A DNA stretch of 64,000 bases, from contig NZ_JAPZVR010000004.1 of the NCBI RefSeq assembly GCF_027622855.1, forward strand, positions 128,021-192,020, written 5' to 3'. This stretch comes from Glycomyces algeriensis. GTDB lineage: Bacteria > Actinomycetota > Actinomycetes > Mycobacteriales > Micromonosporaceae. The notes under the pieces were generated by a model. The model did not search any database and was not told the DNA's origin. It was given only the letters and a program-made list of their open reading frames with translations. The position numbers and the translations under genes are program-made. Positions 1-9,547 of this stretch are shown piece after piece (position 1 is the first letter of the stretch; each line of letters begins with the position of its first letter).

Positions 1-107
1 GAGACTTGGTGAGTGAGTACTTCACCCTGTTCAGTTGTAGATCTTTCAGACGTGCTGTGGAATTCTAACCCAGTCCAACGGCGGACGTCGAACCGATATT
101 CCCCGGC

Positions 108-617
108 TCACTTCCCGCCGCGCTTGGCGGCGCGGCCCATGGCCTTCTCGATCTCCCGGTCCGACTCGCGCTTGGCGATGGCCTGGCGCTTGTCGTAGTT
201 CTTCCGGCCCCGGGCGAGCCCGAGCTCCATTTTGGCGTAGCCGTTCAGGAAGTACACCGAGAGCGGCACGAGCGTCAGGCCCGGCTCGTCGAGCTTGTGC
301 GCCAGCTTGGCGATCTCGCCGCGGTGCAGCAGGAGCTTGCGGATGCGCCGGGGCGGGTGGTTCGTCCACGTCCCGAAGTCGTACTCCGGGATGTGGAGGT
401 TGTGGACGCGCGCCTCGCCGTTGTAGATCTCGGCGTACGCGTCGACGATGTTCCCCTTGCCCTGGCGCAGGGCCTTGACCTCGGTCCCCGAGAGGACCAT
501 GCCGGCCTCGTAGGTGTCCAGGATCTCGTAGTCGTGCCGGGCCTTGCGGTTGGTCGTCACGACCGAGCGCTCGGGACCCGAGTGCTTGACCTTCTCCTGC
601 GTTTGCTTCTTGGACAC
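108..617 (-). CDS. smpB: SsrA-binding protein SmpB
   Basis: SmpB binds tmRNA and delivers it to ribosomes stalled on mRNA without a stop codon, so that the nascent chain is tagged and the ribosome released. The 169-residue product has the usual length, a beta-barrel core (motifs [21 protein letters not shown]) and the basic C-terminal tail ([19 protein letters not shown]) that enters the decoding site. The start is GTG at 617. No Shine-Dalgarno is visible; TAAGCT lies 6 nt upstream (624-629, minus strand), so the mRNA is probably leaderless. It is the last gene of the smpB-M23-ftsX-ftsE-prfB block, the usual actinobacterial order. No tmRNA gene could be recognised in the 107 nt after it. Confidence 0.97.
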   Translation of the reverse strand: MSKKQTQEKVKHSGPERSVVTTNRKARHDYEILDTYEAGMVLSGTEVKALRQGKGNIVDAYAEIYNGEARVHNLHIPEYDFGTWTNHPPRRIRKLLLHRGEIAKLAHKLDEPGLTLVPLSVYFLNGYAKMELGLARGRKNYDKRQAIAKRESDREIEKAMGRAAKRGGK

Positions 618-662
618 GCAGCAAGCTTAACGATCGAACAGGTGTCTGTCGAAAGCTATTCG

Positions 663-1904
663 CTACCGGCATAGACAGCTGGGCAGGTAGCCCACCGGGT
701 TGACGCGGTCGCCGTGCACGCGGACCTCGAAGTGCAGGTGCGGGCCGGTGCTGTCGCCGGTGCTGCCGACGGCGCCGATCCGCTCGTCGCGGTCGACGTA
801 CTCGCCGTCGTTCACCCAGATCTCGGACTGGTGCGCGTAGCAGGTCGACACGCCGCCGCCGTGGCTGATGCAGGTCAGCTGGCCGTAGCCGGAACTCCAG
901 CCCGCGTAGACGACCTTCCCGGAGTCCGCGGCGTGGATGGTCGCGCCCGTGCCGGCGGCGAAGTCGGTGCCGCCGTGCAGGCGGGTGGTGCCGTAGATCG
1001 GGTGGCGCCGCCAGCCGTAATCGGAGGACTTCCAGCCGTCGACCGGCACGACGAAGCCGCCGCCGCCGCCGCCACCGGAGGATCCGCCGCCGGAGTTCCC
1101 GCGGTCGTCGTCGTCGTCCTCGTCGGCCTGGCGCAGCTGGTCGGCCAGCCGCTCGGACTCGGCCTCGAGCTCGTCGTACTCGGACTGGGCGTCGTCCCTG
1201 GCGTCCTCGGCGACCGTGAGGGCCGCCTCGTGCGCCCCGACGAGCGCCTCCACGGCGAGCCGGGCGGACTCGGCCTCGTTGAAGCGGGTCTCGGCGGCGG
1301 CGAGCGCATCGGCCGCGACCGCCTCGGCGGCCTCCGCCTCGGTCTCGGCGAGGGACGCGGCGTTCTCGGCGTTGGCGGCCTCGCGACGGGCGAGGGTGAC
1401 CTCCTCGACCGCGCGGTTCTTGCCGTCCATCATGAACTCGAGGTAGGTGAGGCCGTCGACGGCGGCCTGGGGCTCGCCGGAGGCGAGCACGGCGTCCAAG
1501 GCGAGCAGTTCGGAACCGCGGGCCGTGGCGGCGAACAGGGAGGCGCGGGCCTCGCGGGCGGCCTCGACGGCCTCGCGGGCGGCCTCGTACTCGGCCTCGG
1601 CGGCCTCGAGCGCCTCGCGCGCGGCGTCGGCCTCGCGCTGCGCTTGGGCCGCTTCGGCTTCGGCGGCGGCGACGCGGCCGTGCGCGACGGCGACGGCGTG
1701 CTCGGCGACGGGCAGCTCGGCCTCGGTCTCGGCGAGCACCTGGCCGGCCTGGCGGACCTCGTCCGAGGCGTCCTCGAGCTGCGCGGCCATCTCGGCCTTC
1801 TCGCGCTCGACCCGGTCCAGCTCGGACTGCGAGACCCCGAACGCGGGACTGCTCGCGGACCCTGCCAGGAGCAGGGCCGCGAGCAGCCAGCCGATTCGCC
1901 TCAT
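663..1904 (-). CDS. Secreted M23 murein hydrolase (EnvC-like)
   Basis: Predicted secreted peptidoglycan endopeptidase. A signal peptide (MRRIGWLLAALLLAG) is followed by a long Ala/Glu-rich coiled coil (about residues 25-270), an acidic and Gly/Ser-rich linker, and a C-terminal LytM/M23 domain with the zinc-ligand motifs HGGTDFA and GPHLHFE, so the catalytic site looks intact. Coiled coil plus M23, encoded directly downstream of ftsEX, is the architecture of EnvC-type hydrolases controlled by FtsEX; mycobacteria carry RipC (NlpC/P60 fold) at this place. The inferred role is septal wall cleavage switched on by FtsEX. I chose the ATG at 1904, 11 codons inside the longest frame, because it begins the signal peptide; neither start has a good ribosome binding site. 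Confidence 0.85.
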   Translation of the reverse strand: MRRIGWLLAALLLAGSASSPAFGVSQSELDRVEREKAEMAAQLEDASDEVRQAGQVLAETEAELPVAEHAVAVAHGRVAAAEAEAAQAQREADAAREALEAAEAEYEAAREAVEAAREARASLFAATARGSELLALDAVLASGEPQAAVDGLTYLEFMMDGKNRAVEEVTLARREAANAENAASLAETEAEAAEAVAADALAAAETRFNEAESARLAVEALVGAHEAALTVAEDARDDAQSEYDELEAESERLADQLRQADEDDDDDRGNSGGGSSGGGGGGGFVVPVDGWKSSDYGWRRHPIYGTTRLHGGTDFAAGTGATIHAADSGKVVYAGWSSGYGQLTCISHGGGVSTCYAHQSEIWVNDGEYVDRDERIGAVGSTGDSTGPHLHFEVRVHGDRVNPVGYLPSCLCR

Positions 1905-1971
1905 AGGGCCCGAATTTAGTCCATCTGCGACGGACATTCAGGGTATTCGGAACACTACCCTCTGTATTGGA

Positions 1972-2847
1972 TCAGACCTTGATGTTGAAGCGCAAGGTGA
2001 TCCACGCCGTGATCGCGCTGATCACCGCCGAGACGCCGACCAGGATCGGCAGCAGGACGAGGATCGCCTGCATCTTGATCTGCGGCATCAGCTTGAACAG
2101 GTCCTCGAACTGGCCGTCGATCACCAGGAACTTCGCGGCGACGAGCGTGCCGAAGGCGAAGACCGAGCCGATCACCGCGGCGAAGACCGCCTCGAGGACG
2201 AACGGCGCCTGGACGAACCAGTTCGGCGCGCCCACGAGCTTCATGATCGCGACCTCGCGGCGACGCGAGTACGCGGCCACCTGGATCGTGTTGGCCACCA
2301 GCATGAGCGCGGCCACACCCTGCACGAGCGCGATGACCAGGGTGAGGCGCTGGGCCCCGCCGAGGATGTCGAACACCTGCTGGAGGATCTCGCGCTGGTT
2401 GGTGACCTGGTAGACGCCCTCGCGCTCCTCGAACTGCTTGATGAGCTCGGGGGCGTCGGCGATGTCCTTCATCTTGACGCGGAACGCCGAGGGCAGGACG
2501 TCGGCGTCGACCGACTTCACGAGGTCCGGGGAGTCCTCGAAGGTCTCCTGGAAGCGCTCGAGCGCCTTCTCCTTGGACTCGTACACGACCTCGGCGACGA
2601 GGTCGTTGTCCTTGAGCTCGGCGTTGATCTGGTCGGTCATCGCCTGGTCGATGTCGCGCTCGAGGTAGACGACCACTTCGAGGTTCGTCTGGTAGTACTC
2701 CTCGATCACGTCGACCTGGTTGTACAGCAGCAGGCCCGCGCCGAGCATCGACAACGAGACGGCCATGGTGATGATCATGGCGACGGTCATGGAGATGTTG
2801 CGCCACAGTCCGAGGAAGACCTCGGACATCACGTACTTCGCGCGCAT
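1972..2847 (-). CDS. ftsX: Cell division protein FtsX (permease-like)
   Basis: FtsX is the membrane half of the FtsEX complex, which couples ATP hydrolysis at the divisome to activation of peptidoglycan hydrolases outside the membrane. The 291-residue sequence has an N-terminal transmembrane helix (after MRAKYVMSEVFLGLWRN), a large extracytoplasmic loop (about residues 45-165, the hydrolase-binding domain) and three C-terminal helices, with the cytoplasmic motif YSRRREVAIMKLVGA that contacts FtsE. It lies 22 nt downstream of ftsE and just upstream of the M23 hydrolase gene. A GGAAGG sits about 13 nt before the ATG. Confidence 0.97.
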   Translation of the reverse strand: MRAKYVMSEVFLGLWRNISMTVAMIITMAVSLSMLGAGLLLYNQVDVIEEYYQTNLEVVVYLERDIDQAMTDQINAELKDNDLVAEVVYESKEKALERFQETFEDSPDLVKSVDADVLPSAFRVKMKDIADAPELIKQFEEREGVYQVTNQREILQQVFDILGGAQRLTLVIALVQGVAALMLVANTIQVAAYSRRREVAIMKLVGAPNWFVQAPFVLEAVFAAVIGSVFAFGTLVAAKFLVIDGQFEDLFKLMPQIKMQAILVLLPILVGVSAVISAITAWITLRFNIKV

Positions 2848-2869
2848 GTGCTCTGAATCTGCCTTCCGC

Positions 2870-3550
2870 TTAGCCGTAGACGCCGCGAGCCTGGTCGCGG
2901 ACGATCTGGCCGTTCTCGATCTCGATGACGCGACGGCGCATCTGGTTCACGATGTTGGAGTCGTGGGTGACCATCAGGATGGTGGTGCCGGTGCGGCTGA
3001 TCCGGTCGAGGAGCCGCATGATCTCGATCGAGGTGTCCGGGTCGAGGTTACCGGTGGGCTCGTCGGCCAGCAGCAGGAGCGGCCGGTTGACGAAGGCGCG
3101 GGCGACCGCGACGCGCTGCTGCTCGCCGCCGGAGAGCTCGTGCGGGTAGCGGTGCTCCTTGCCGCCGAGGCCCACCAGTTCGAGGACCTCGGGGACGACC
3201 CGGCGGGCGACCGAACGCGGCTTGCCGATGACCTCCAGCGCGAACGCCACGTTCTCGGCGGCCGTGCGGTTCGGCAGCAGCCGGAAGTCCTGGAACACGC
3301 AGCCGATGCTGCGCCGGTAGGCGGGGACCTTCCACCGGCGGAGCTTCGTCACGTCGGTGTCCCCGACGGAGATCTTGCCCTTGTCCGGAACTTCTTCGCG
3401 CAGCAGGAGCTTGATCATCGTGGACTTACCCGCACCGGTCGGACCGATGAAGAAGACGAACTCTCCCTTGTCGATGAAGACGTTCACGTCCTCGACCGAA
3501 GGGCGGTTCGACCGGGGGTAGTGCTTGGTTACACCCTCAAGCTGAATCAC
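2870..3550 (-). CDS. ftsE: Cell division ATP-binding protein FtsE
   Basis: ABC-type ATPase partner of FtsX at the divisome. Walker [10 protein letters not shown], signature [14 protein letters not shown], Walker [10 protein letters not shown] and H-loop MVTHD are all present in 226 residues, the normal FtsE size. The start is GTG at 3550 ([12 protein letters not shown]): longer readings of this frame run through the intergenic hairpin and out of phase into prfB, so they are not real. There is no Shine-Dalgarno; TAGACT ends 7 nt before the GTG, suggesting a leaderless transcript. The C-terminal tail (DQARGVYG) is short, as in other actinobacterial FtsE. Confidence 0.97.
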   Translation of the reverse strand: MIQLEGVTKHYPRSNRPSVEDVNVFIDKGEFVFFIGPTGAGKSTMIKLLLREEVPDKGKISVGDTDVTKLRRWKVPAYRRSIGCVFQDFRLLPNRTAAENVAFALEVIGKPRSVARRVVPEVLELVGLGGKEHRYPHELSGGEQQRVAVARAFVNRPLLLLADEPTGNLDPDTSIEIMRLLDRISRTGTTILMVTHDSNIVNQMRRRVIEIENGQIVRDQARGVYG

Positions 3551-3752
3551 GAGGCGGAGTCTAACCGCCGAACCGCAGGGCCGGTCGGGCGGCTCCAGTA
3601 CAAGCGTGGCATATTCCGCAGTTTCAGCCCCATATGTCACGGCCGTGCAAGGGTTACGACGCGATTTCATCCGAACGGTGGAAGCCCGCATGGTCAGGCG
3701 GCCCATGGAGGCCCGCCGGAGCGTCACCGGGCGGCCACGAAGGGCCGCGGAC

Positions 3753-3789
3753 CGATCGTAGATCCTATTTCCTATAGGATCTACGATCG
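3753..3789. terminator. Perfect 16-bp inverted repeat after prfB
   Basis: The arms CGATCGTAGATCCTAT (3753-3768) and ATAGGATCTACGATCG (3774-3789) pair perfectly around a 5-nt loop, starting 10 nt after the prfB stop codon. The position suggests a transcription terminator or mRNA 3'-end structure for prfB, although there is no U-tract. Its 15-nt core TTTCCTATAGGATCT recurs exactly at 36144-36158, also next to a minus-strand stop codon. Confidence 0.6.
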
Positions 3790-3798
3790 CGTGCGGCG

Positions 3799-4920
<1,122 letters not shown>

Positions 4921-4957
4921 AACAGATCAGACTACGCCTGTATTCGGGCTCATACGA

Positions 4958-4994
4958 AACGGGACGCGAGCCCCCGGTGGGGCCGCGTCCCGTT
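4958..4994. terminator. Terminator hairpin after the padR gene
   Basis: The 11-bp arms AACGGGACGCG (4958-4968) and CGCGTCCCGTT (4984-4994) form a GC-rich stem between the stop of the PadR gene and the prfB start. It probably ends the padR transcript before prfB. Confidence 0.7.
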
Positions 4995-5044
4995 CGTGCT
5001 TGATCGTCGTACCCCGGGTCGCTACCCGGGCGTGCTTCCTATCG

Positions 5045-5548
5045 CTATCGCTTCTTCAGCCAGCTGAGCGCCGAACGGTGGTAGCCGATCGCGAACTCCA
5101 TCGCGATGGCCGCGTTCGGGTCCTCGTCCGAGTAGTCCTTCGCAGCGGCGCGGGCCTCTGCCAAGGCCTCCTGGTGCTGCTCGGTCGCGTCGGCGAACAT
5201 CTCCTCGGCGGTGTCCTTGGAGAGGTAGTCGAGGAAGGCCGTGCGCAGCGCGACGGGGTCGCGCAGCTGGCCGATCCGGGCCGGCTCATTGAGCCAGCGG
5301 GTGAACGCCCGCTTGCCGTTGGCGCTGATCGTGTAGGGCACCGAGGCTCGGGGCCCGGGCTTCCCGACGCGGACGAGTCCGCCTTCGGCCAGCGCCGGGA
5401 GTTCGCGGTAGACCTGCGAACGCGTCATGGTCCAGTACGGACCGAGGCGACGGGTCGCCTCCGCCATGAGTTGTCCGCCGGTCATCGGTCCTTCGTGAAG
5501 CAAGCCCAGCAATGCTGCTGAGGTTGCGTTGAGTTCTTTTCCTGCCAT
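5045..5548 (-). CDS. PadR-family transcriptional regulator
   Basis: Predicted DNA-binding repressor with an N-terminal PadR winged helix (residues 8-85, including LLGLLHEGPMTGGQLMAEA and the wing PYTISANGKRAFTRWL) and a C-terminal alpha-helical dimerisation domain of the Vir_act_alpha_C type (about 90-167). It is 167 residues long, typical for the PadR-s2 subgroup. There is no drug exporter next to it, so its ligand and target cannot be inferred. The preceding 250 nt hold no gene and no clear operator. Confidence 0.85.
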   Translation of the reverse strand: MAGKELNATSAALLGLLHEGPMTGGQLMAEATRRLGPYWTMTRSQVYRELPALAEGGLVRVGKPGPRASVPYTISANGKRAFTRWLNEPARIGQLRDPVALRTAFLDYLSKDTAEEMFADATEQHQEALAEARAAAKDYSDEDPNAAIAMEFAIGYHRSALSWLKKR

Positions 5549-5800
5549 GCCCGACAGGATGCCATGTGGATGGCGTCATGACAAGTGGACAGCTCCAATG
5601 TGTCGATAGACCGTTACCGATACTTGATTGGATGGGTTCACGGATTACGCTGCAAGCCTTGTGAAACGGTCGGAGTGGTCCGCTGGATTGCAACGCCTGT
5701 TTCGAGAATTCCAATCATGTGATCCCGATCGCCCCCTTGGGTTGCGATGACTCGGCGTTGCTCGGCGGTCACGGATCATTATCGACTGTCGTGATCGCTT

Positions 5801-7165
5801 TCAGTTGCGGGGCATCGGTGATCCGATGAGATCCGATCCGGGCGAGTCGTCGTCGGAACCGCCCTCTGTGGAATCATTGCCGCCGCCTTCTGATTCGGAC
5901 ATTTCATCCGAATTCTGGTCAGGTGACACGCTCTCGACGTCCGGCCCTTGAGGAGTGGTCGTTTCCTCACTGGGCGTGGCGCTCGCCTCGGGGCTCGGTT
6001 CCGTTGACCCGGCGGAGGAGTCGTCCTCGACGGACGCGGACTCGCTCGTGCTTTCGGACGGATCGGCCACATCGTCCTCATCCGGCAGATCCGGGCGGGT
6101 AACCACCAGAAAGGCCCAGATCACGGCGATCACGACGAAGCATCCGGCCGCCGCGAGCCCGATGAGCCAGCCGCGGCCGAGCTTCTCGGAGTCCTTGCCG
6201 TACACGGCACCCCGGCCGTCCCCGTCGGACCGGCCCCCTTCGGGCGCGGTGAGCATCGCGCCGAGCGCGCCCGCCTCGATCTCGGACGCGTGGGGCGTCA
6301 CGGGCTCGTACTTGAACGTGGCGGTCGCGTCCCGCTCCTTGAGCTTCGGCGCGATCGGCGCGGTCGGCTGGTTCGACAGGCGCGGGGCGAGCCGGCGCAG
6401 GTCGGCGGCGACCGCGTCGAGGTCGCCTCGGGCGCGCGGGTCGAGCGCCAGGAGCATCTCGACGATCCGCCACAGGTCGGCGTCCACGGCGGCGGGCTTC
6501 ACCGGGATCTGCGTCAGGTGGCGCTCGACCACATCGGTGATCGAGCCGCCGCGGTAGGCGCTGTGCGCGGTGAGCGCCTCGTAGAGGACCAGGCCGAGCG
6601 CGTAGTTGTCCACGCCGGGGCTGGCGGAGTCGCCCGAGGCGACCTCGGGCGCGATGTACTCGGGCGTGCCGTGGGAGGGCGCGGTCTTCGACGCGGCGGC
6701 GCGCGCGATCCCGAAGTCGATGAACTTCAGGCCCTCGGTGCCGGCCAGCATCAGGTTGCCGGGCTTGACGTCCCCGTGCCGGTACCCGGTCCGGTGGATC
6801 GACGCCAGGGTCTCGGCGGCGCCCGCGCAGCGGCGCGCGGCCTCAGCGGCCGAGAGCGGCCCGTGGAGGCGCAGGTGCTCGCGGAGGTCGAGCCCCTCGA
6901 TGAACTCGAGCACGACCGCGCACACCGCGTCGGTGACGATGAAGTCCTTCACGGACACCACGCCCGGGTGGTCGAGGGTGCGCAGGATGCCGGCCTCGGC
7001 GCGGAAGCTCTCGAAGATCTCCTCCTCGCCCCGCAGCTCCGGGCGGAGGATCTTCACGGCCACGAGGTCGCCGGTGACCTGGTCCAGGCCGCGCCACACG
7101 ACGCCGACCGAACCGCGCGCGATCTCGCGCTCCAGGACGTACCGGTCGGCCAGAACCGTCTGCAT
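5801..7165 (-). CDS. Membrane Ser/Thr protein kinase (PknB-like)
   Basis: Receptor-type Hanks kinase, 454 residues. The kinase domain (about 1-270) has lysine K38 (VAVKIL), the helix C glutamate near residue 57, catalytic loop RHGDVKPGN (D132), DFG 150-152 and the GTPEYIAPE activation segment. The HRD arginine is replaced by Gly (HGD). A transmembrane helix (GLAAAGCFVVIAVIWAFLVV) separates it from a 90-residue Ser/Thr/Asp/Glu-rich outer tail with no PASTA repeats. The start at 7165 is set by GAGGAG 8 nt upstream. It is divergent from a PP2C phosphatase gene, its likely counterpart. Confidence 0.9.
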   Translation of the reverse strand: MQTVLADRYVLEREIARGSVGVVWRGLDQVTGDLVAVKILRPELRGEEEIFESFRAEAGILRTLDHPGVVSVKDFIVTDAVCAVVLEFIEGLDLREHLRLHGPLSAAEAARRCAGAAETLASIHRTGYRHGDVKPGNLMLAGTEGLKFIDFGIARAAASKTAPSHGTPEYIAPEVASGDSASPGVDNYALGLVLYEALTAHSAYRGGSITDVVERHLTQIPVKPAAVDADLWRIVEMLLALDPRARGDLDAVAADLRRLAPRLSNQPTAPIAPKLKERDATATFKYEPVTPHASEIEAGALGAMLTAPEGGRSDGDGRGAVYGKDSEKLGRGWLIGLAAAGCFVVIAVIWAFLVVTRPDLPDEDDVADPSESTSESASVEDDSSAGSTEPSPEASATPSEETTTPQGPDVESVSPDQNSDEMSESEGGGNDSTEGGSDDDSPGSDLIGSPMPRN

Positions 7166-7344
7166 GGGTGCTCCTCGAGGGCTGGCAAGGCGGGCTGAAT
7201 CCACTGTAAAGGTGGCGTCCTCGCAGCTCAGCACCGGAGTCGCAGGGTGGCACGAACGGGGGATACACCGCAGCGCGGGCAAGTGCGGGCGCACTGGGAT
7301 CAACGGTCGCATGCAGTGAGTGGCGGGACACTACACTTGCGGCC

Positions 7345-7416
7345 ATGTCCCTCGAACGGCCAAGCTTTGAACAGACAGCCGAATCCCGGTGCGGAATCAG
7401 TGGTGATCGCCTGTGA
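7345..7416 (+). CDS. Possible 23-residue leader peptide of the PP2C gene
   Basis: A short frame begins with ATG at 7345, 7 nt after a TACACT hexamer (7332-7337), and ends with TGA at 7414-7416, which overlaps the GTG start of the phosphatase gene (GTGA). The arrangement suggests a leaderless mini-cistron translationally coupled to the PP2C gene. The peptide starts MSLERPSFEQTAES and resembles nothing I know. The phosphatase GTG has no good Shine-Dalgarno of its own, which supports coupling. The alternative is that this is simply the 5' untranslated region. Confidence 0.45.
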   Translation: MSLERPSFEQTAESRCGISGDRL

Positions 7417-8222
7417 CCGAATTGCGTTGGCGCTACGGCGCCGCGACCGACGTGGGCAAAGTCCGCGACCTGAATGAGGACTCCCACCTCGCCTCGCGCC
7501 GGCTCCTGGCGGTCGCCGACGGCGTGGGCGGCGCGGCCGCCGGCGAGGTCGCCAGCGGCGTGACCATCGCCGAGGTGACACGGCTCGCCCGCCGCTCCCC
7601 CGTCGAGGCCACCGCCGAGCTGGGCGCCGTCGTCGAGGCCGCCCGCGACCGCATCCGCGCGGCCGTCGCCGAGAACCCCGAGTCCGAGGGCATGGCGACG
7701 ACCCTCACCGGGTTGTGGCTGGGCGACAGCGCGGTCGACATCGTCCATATCGGAGACTCCCGGGCCTACCAGGTGCGCGGCGAGGACTTCGTGCAGGTGA
7801 CGGTGGACGACTCGTACGTCCAGCACCTCGTCGACGAAGGCGCCATCACGCCCGCCGAAGCCCAGGACCACCCGTACAAGTCGGTCGTCACCCGCGTGCT
7901 CCAGGCCAACCCCGCGCCCGCGCACTTCGAGACCCGCCCGGCGCTCGTCGGCGACCGGTACATGCTGTGCTCCGACGGGCTCAGCGACGTGGTCGGCGAC
8001 GCCGTCATCGAGAACGTCCTCCGCGACTTCACCGACCCCCAGGCCGCCGCGGACGAACTCGTGCGCCTCGCCCTCGAGGGCGGCGGGCCCGACAACGTCA
8101 CCGTGGTCGTCGGCGACGTCGCCGAGCACAAGCCGCCGCGACGCTGGCCGTGGGCGGTCGCCGCGATCGGCGTGGTGCTGGTGATCGCGGCGATCGTCGT
8201 GGCGCTGGCCCTGCGGGGCTAG
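7413..8222 (+). CDS. PP2C-family Ser/Thr phosphatase (PstP-like)
   Basis: Mn/Mg-dependent phosphatase expected to reverse Ser/Thr kinase phosphorylation. Metal-binding and catalytic motifs are present: VRDLNEDS, VADGVGG, ATTLTGLW, HIGDSRAY, LCSDGLSD and GGGPDNVTVVV. The catalytic domain fills residues 1-237, followed by a C-terminal transmembrane helix (WAVAAIGVVLVIAAIVVALAL), so the enzyme is anchored with its domain in the cytosol. It is 269 residues long, without the extracellular domain of mycobacterial PstP. The GTG start overlaps the stop of a 23-codon upstream frame. The divergent neighbour is a transmembrane kinase. Confidence 0.93.
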   Translation: MTELRWRYGAATDVGKVRDLNEDSHLASRRLLAVADGVGGAAAGEVASGVTIAEVTRLARRSPVEATAELGAVVEAARDRIRAAVAENPESEGMATTLTGLWLGDSAVDIVHIGDSRAYQVRGEDFVQVTVDDSYVQHLVDEGAITPAEAQDHPYKSVVTRVLQANPAPAHFETRPALVGDRYMLCSDGLSDVVGDAVIENVLRDFTDPQAAADELVRLALEGGGPDNVTVVVGDVAEHKPPRRWPWAVAAIGVVLVIAAIVVALALRG

Positions 8223-8226
8223 CACC

Positions 8227-8694
8227 TCACGCGCGGGTGTGCGCGTACGTGCCGCCCTCGCCCGGGTATTCGAGCGTCAGCGTGTCCGCTTCGGCGTCGT
8301 ACTCGAGCCCGACGGTGATCGCCTCCTCCGTCTCGGGCTCGGTGCCCGTGAAGACGTGCGGGTCTCCGTCGCTGAGGGTGACCGCGCCTTCGTAGTCCCC
8401 GTGCTGGTTCGCGAAGGACGAGAGCGTCGCGGTGCCGTCCTCCTCGATCTGGAGCGTGGAGCCGTGCGGCCCGGTCTCATCGGTGTCGGCCTCCCAGGTA
8501 TCGACGAGGACCTCCAGGCGCGGGTCGATGCCGGTCGGGGTCTCCGCCGGGGCCTCTTCCTCAGGGGCGCTTGCGGTCGCGGTGGCAGTGGCGGTCGCTT
8601 CAGTCGGGTCGGCGCCCGCCTGGTTCCCGGCGTCGCACGCGGCGAGCCCCGCGAGGACGATGACGGCGGCGGCGGTGAGCAGTGAGATGCGCAT
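8227..8694 (-). CDS. Small lipoprotein of unknown function
   Basis: Predicted exported lipoprotein, 155 residues: signal peptide MRISLLTAAAVIVLAGLAAC with lipobox LAAC, then a low-complexity Thr/Ala/Glu linker (about residues 27-55) and a beta-rich domain of about 95 residues (LQIEEDGTATLSS, EEAITVGLEYDAEADTLTLEY) that resembles the small beta-barrel lipoproteins that report a property against a constant weight. No family is recognised. The start at 8694 has AAGGGA about 9 nt upstream. It is convergent with the PP2C gene, 4 nt apart. Confidence 0.75.
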   Translation of the reverse strand: MRISLLTAAAVIVLAGLAACDAGNQAGADPTEATATATATASAPEEEAPAETPTGIDPRLEVLVDTWEADTDETGPHGSTLQIEEDGTATLSSFANQHGDYEGAVTLSDGDPHVFTGTEPETEEAITVGLEYDAEADTLTLEYPGEGGTYAHTRA

Positions 8695-8783
8695 GATGGC
8701 GATCCCTTCGTCTTGTAGGTGTACTTGCCTACGTAGACGAGCGGCGCGGCCGGGGTCCGTATCCCCGGATCGTGCCAGTGGTC

Positions 8784-9476
8784 TCAGCGGAACGGCAGGC
8801 CGATGTACGCGCCTTCGGTGCGGGCGGTGTGGTCGAAGAACAGAGAGTCGTCGGCGGTGACGTTCGCGAGGTGGCCGTGCAGCTCGTAGCCGATGATGCC
8901 GACGAGCCGGTTCCAGCAGAAGACGAGCCGCGCGACCTCGTCCGCGGAGAACCGCTCGCCCTCCAAGAGCAGCGTCATGTCCGGGTTGATCGCCTCGGGC
9001 GGGCAGACCGGACCCGTTGCGGGCGTGAGGTTCCCGTCCTTCCGGGTGTCGGCGACGATCCGCGCGAGGGTGAGCGGCATGCGGCCGGCGACCTCGATGG
9101 TGATGTGCGGGGCGATGTAGCCGGGGACGGGCGTGCCGAAGATGAGCGCGTACTCGTGGCGGTTGGCCAGGGCCCACTCCCGCACCGCGCGCCAGACGGC
9201 GAGCCAGCGCTCCTGCGGCGCGGCGCCGGGGAGGTCCGCGTTCTCGGCGGCTTCGCCGATCTCGGTGTAGGACTGCACTATCAGGGCGGTCAGGAGCTCG
9301 TCGCGGCTGGCGAAGTAGCGGTAGACGGCCGAGGAGGCCATGCCGAGCTCCCGGGCGATGGAGCGCAGGGAGAGCATCGCGGAGCCTTCCTCGGCGAGCT
9401 GACGCCTTGCCGCGGCGAGGATCTCGGCGGTCAGTTCGGCGCGGGCGCGCTCTCTGGCGGTTCTCGGCGCGTTCAT
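8784..9476 (-). CDS. TetR-family repressor
   Basis: TetR/AcrR regulator, 230 residues. The N-terminal helix-turn-helix (LRSIARELGMASSAVYRYFASRDELL) is followed by a ligand-binding domain of the WHG/TetR_C_13-like type (FGTPVPGYIAP). Start ATG 9476 was preferred over an upstream frame extension because TACAAT sits 6 nt before it, a leaderless arrangement, and because the family begins near here. The divergent gene at 9596 encodes a membrane protein; two copies of AGAGCnnnGCTCT lie between them, so autoregulation and control of that gene are likely. Confidence 0.88.
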   Translation of the reverse strand: MNAPRTARERARAELTAEILAAARRQLAEEGSAMLSLRSIARELGMASSAVYRYFASRDELLTALIVQSYTEIGEAAENADLPGAAPQERWLAVWRAVREWALANRHEYALIFGTPVPGYIAPHITIEVAGRMPLTLARIVADTRKDGNLTPATGPVCPPEAINPDMTLLLEGERFSADEVARLVFCWNRLVGIIGYELHGHLANVTADDSLFFDHTARTEGAYIGLPFR

Positions 9477-9495
9477 CGGACCATTGTACCGACAC

Positions 9496-9510
9496 AAGAG
9501 CACTGCTCTT
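9496..9510. promoter_or_regulatory. Candidate TetR operator 1
   Basis: Perfect palindrome AAGAGCA-C-TGCTCTT located 20 nt upstream of the TetR start, at the -35 side of its TACAAT -10 hexamer (9483-9488). It shares AGAGCnnnGCTCT with operator 2. Confidence 0.6.
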
Positions 9511-9547
9511 GCATTGTCGACGGGCGTGTGCAATCATTGCTCTTAAC

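Noticed and set aside
1-107. tmRNA (ssrA) 3' part after smpB
   Set aside because: The 107 nt after smpB contain no tRNA-like acceptor/T arm ending in CCA and no tag-coding frame; ssrA may lie outside the window.
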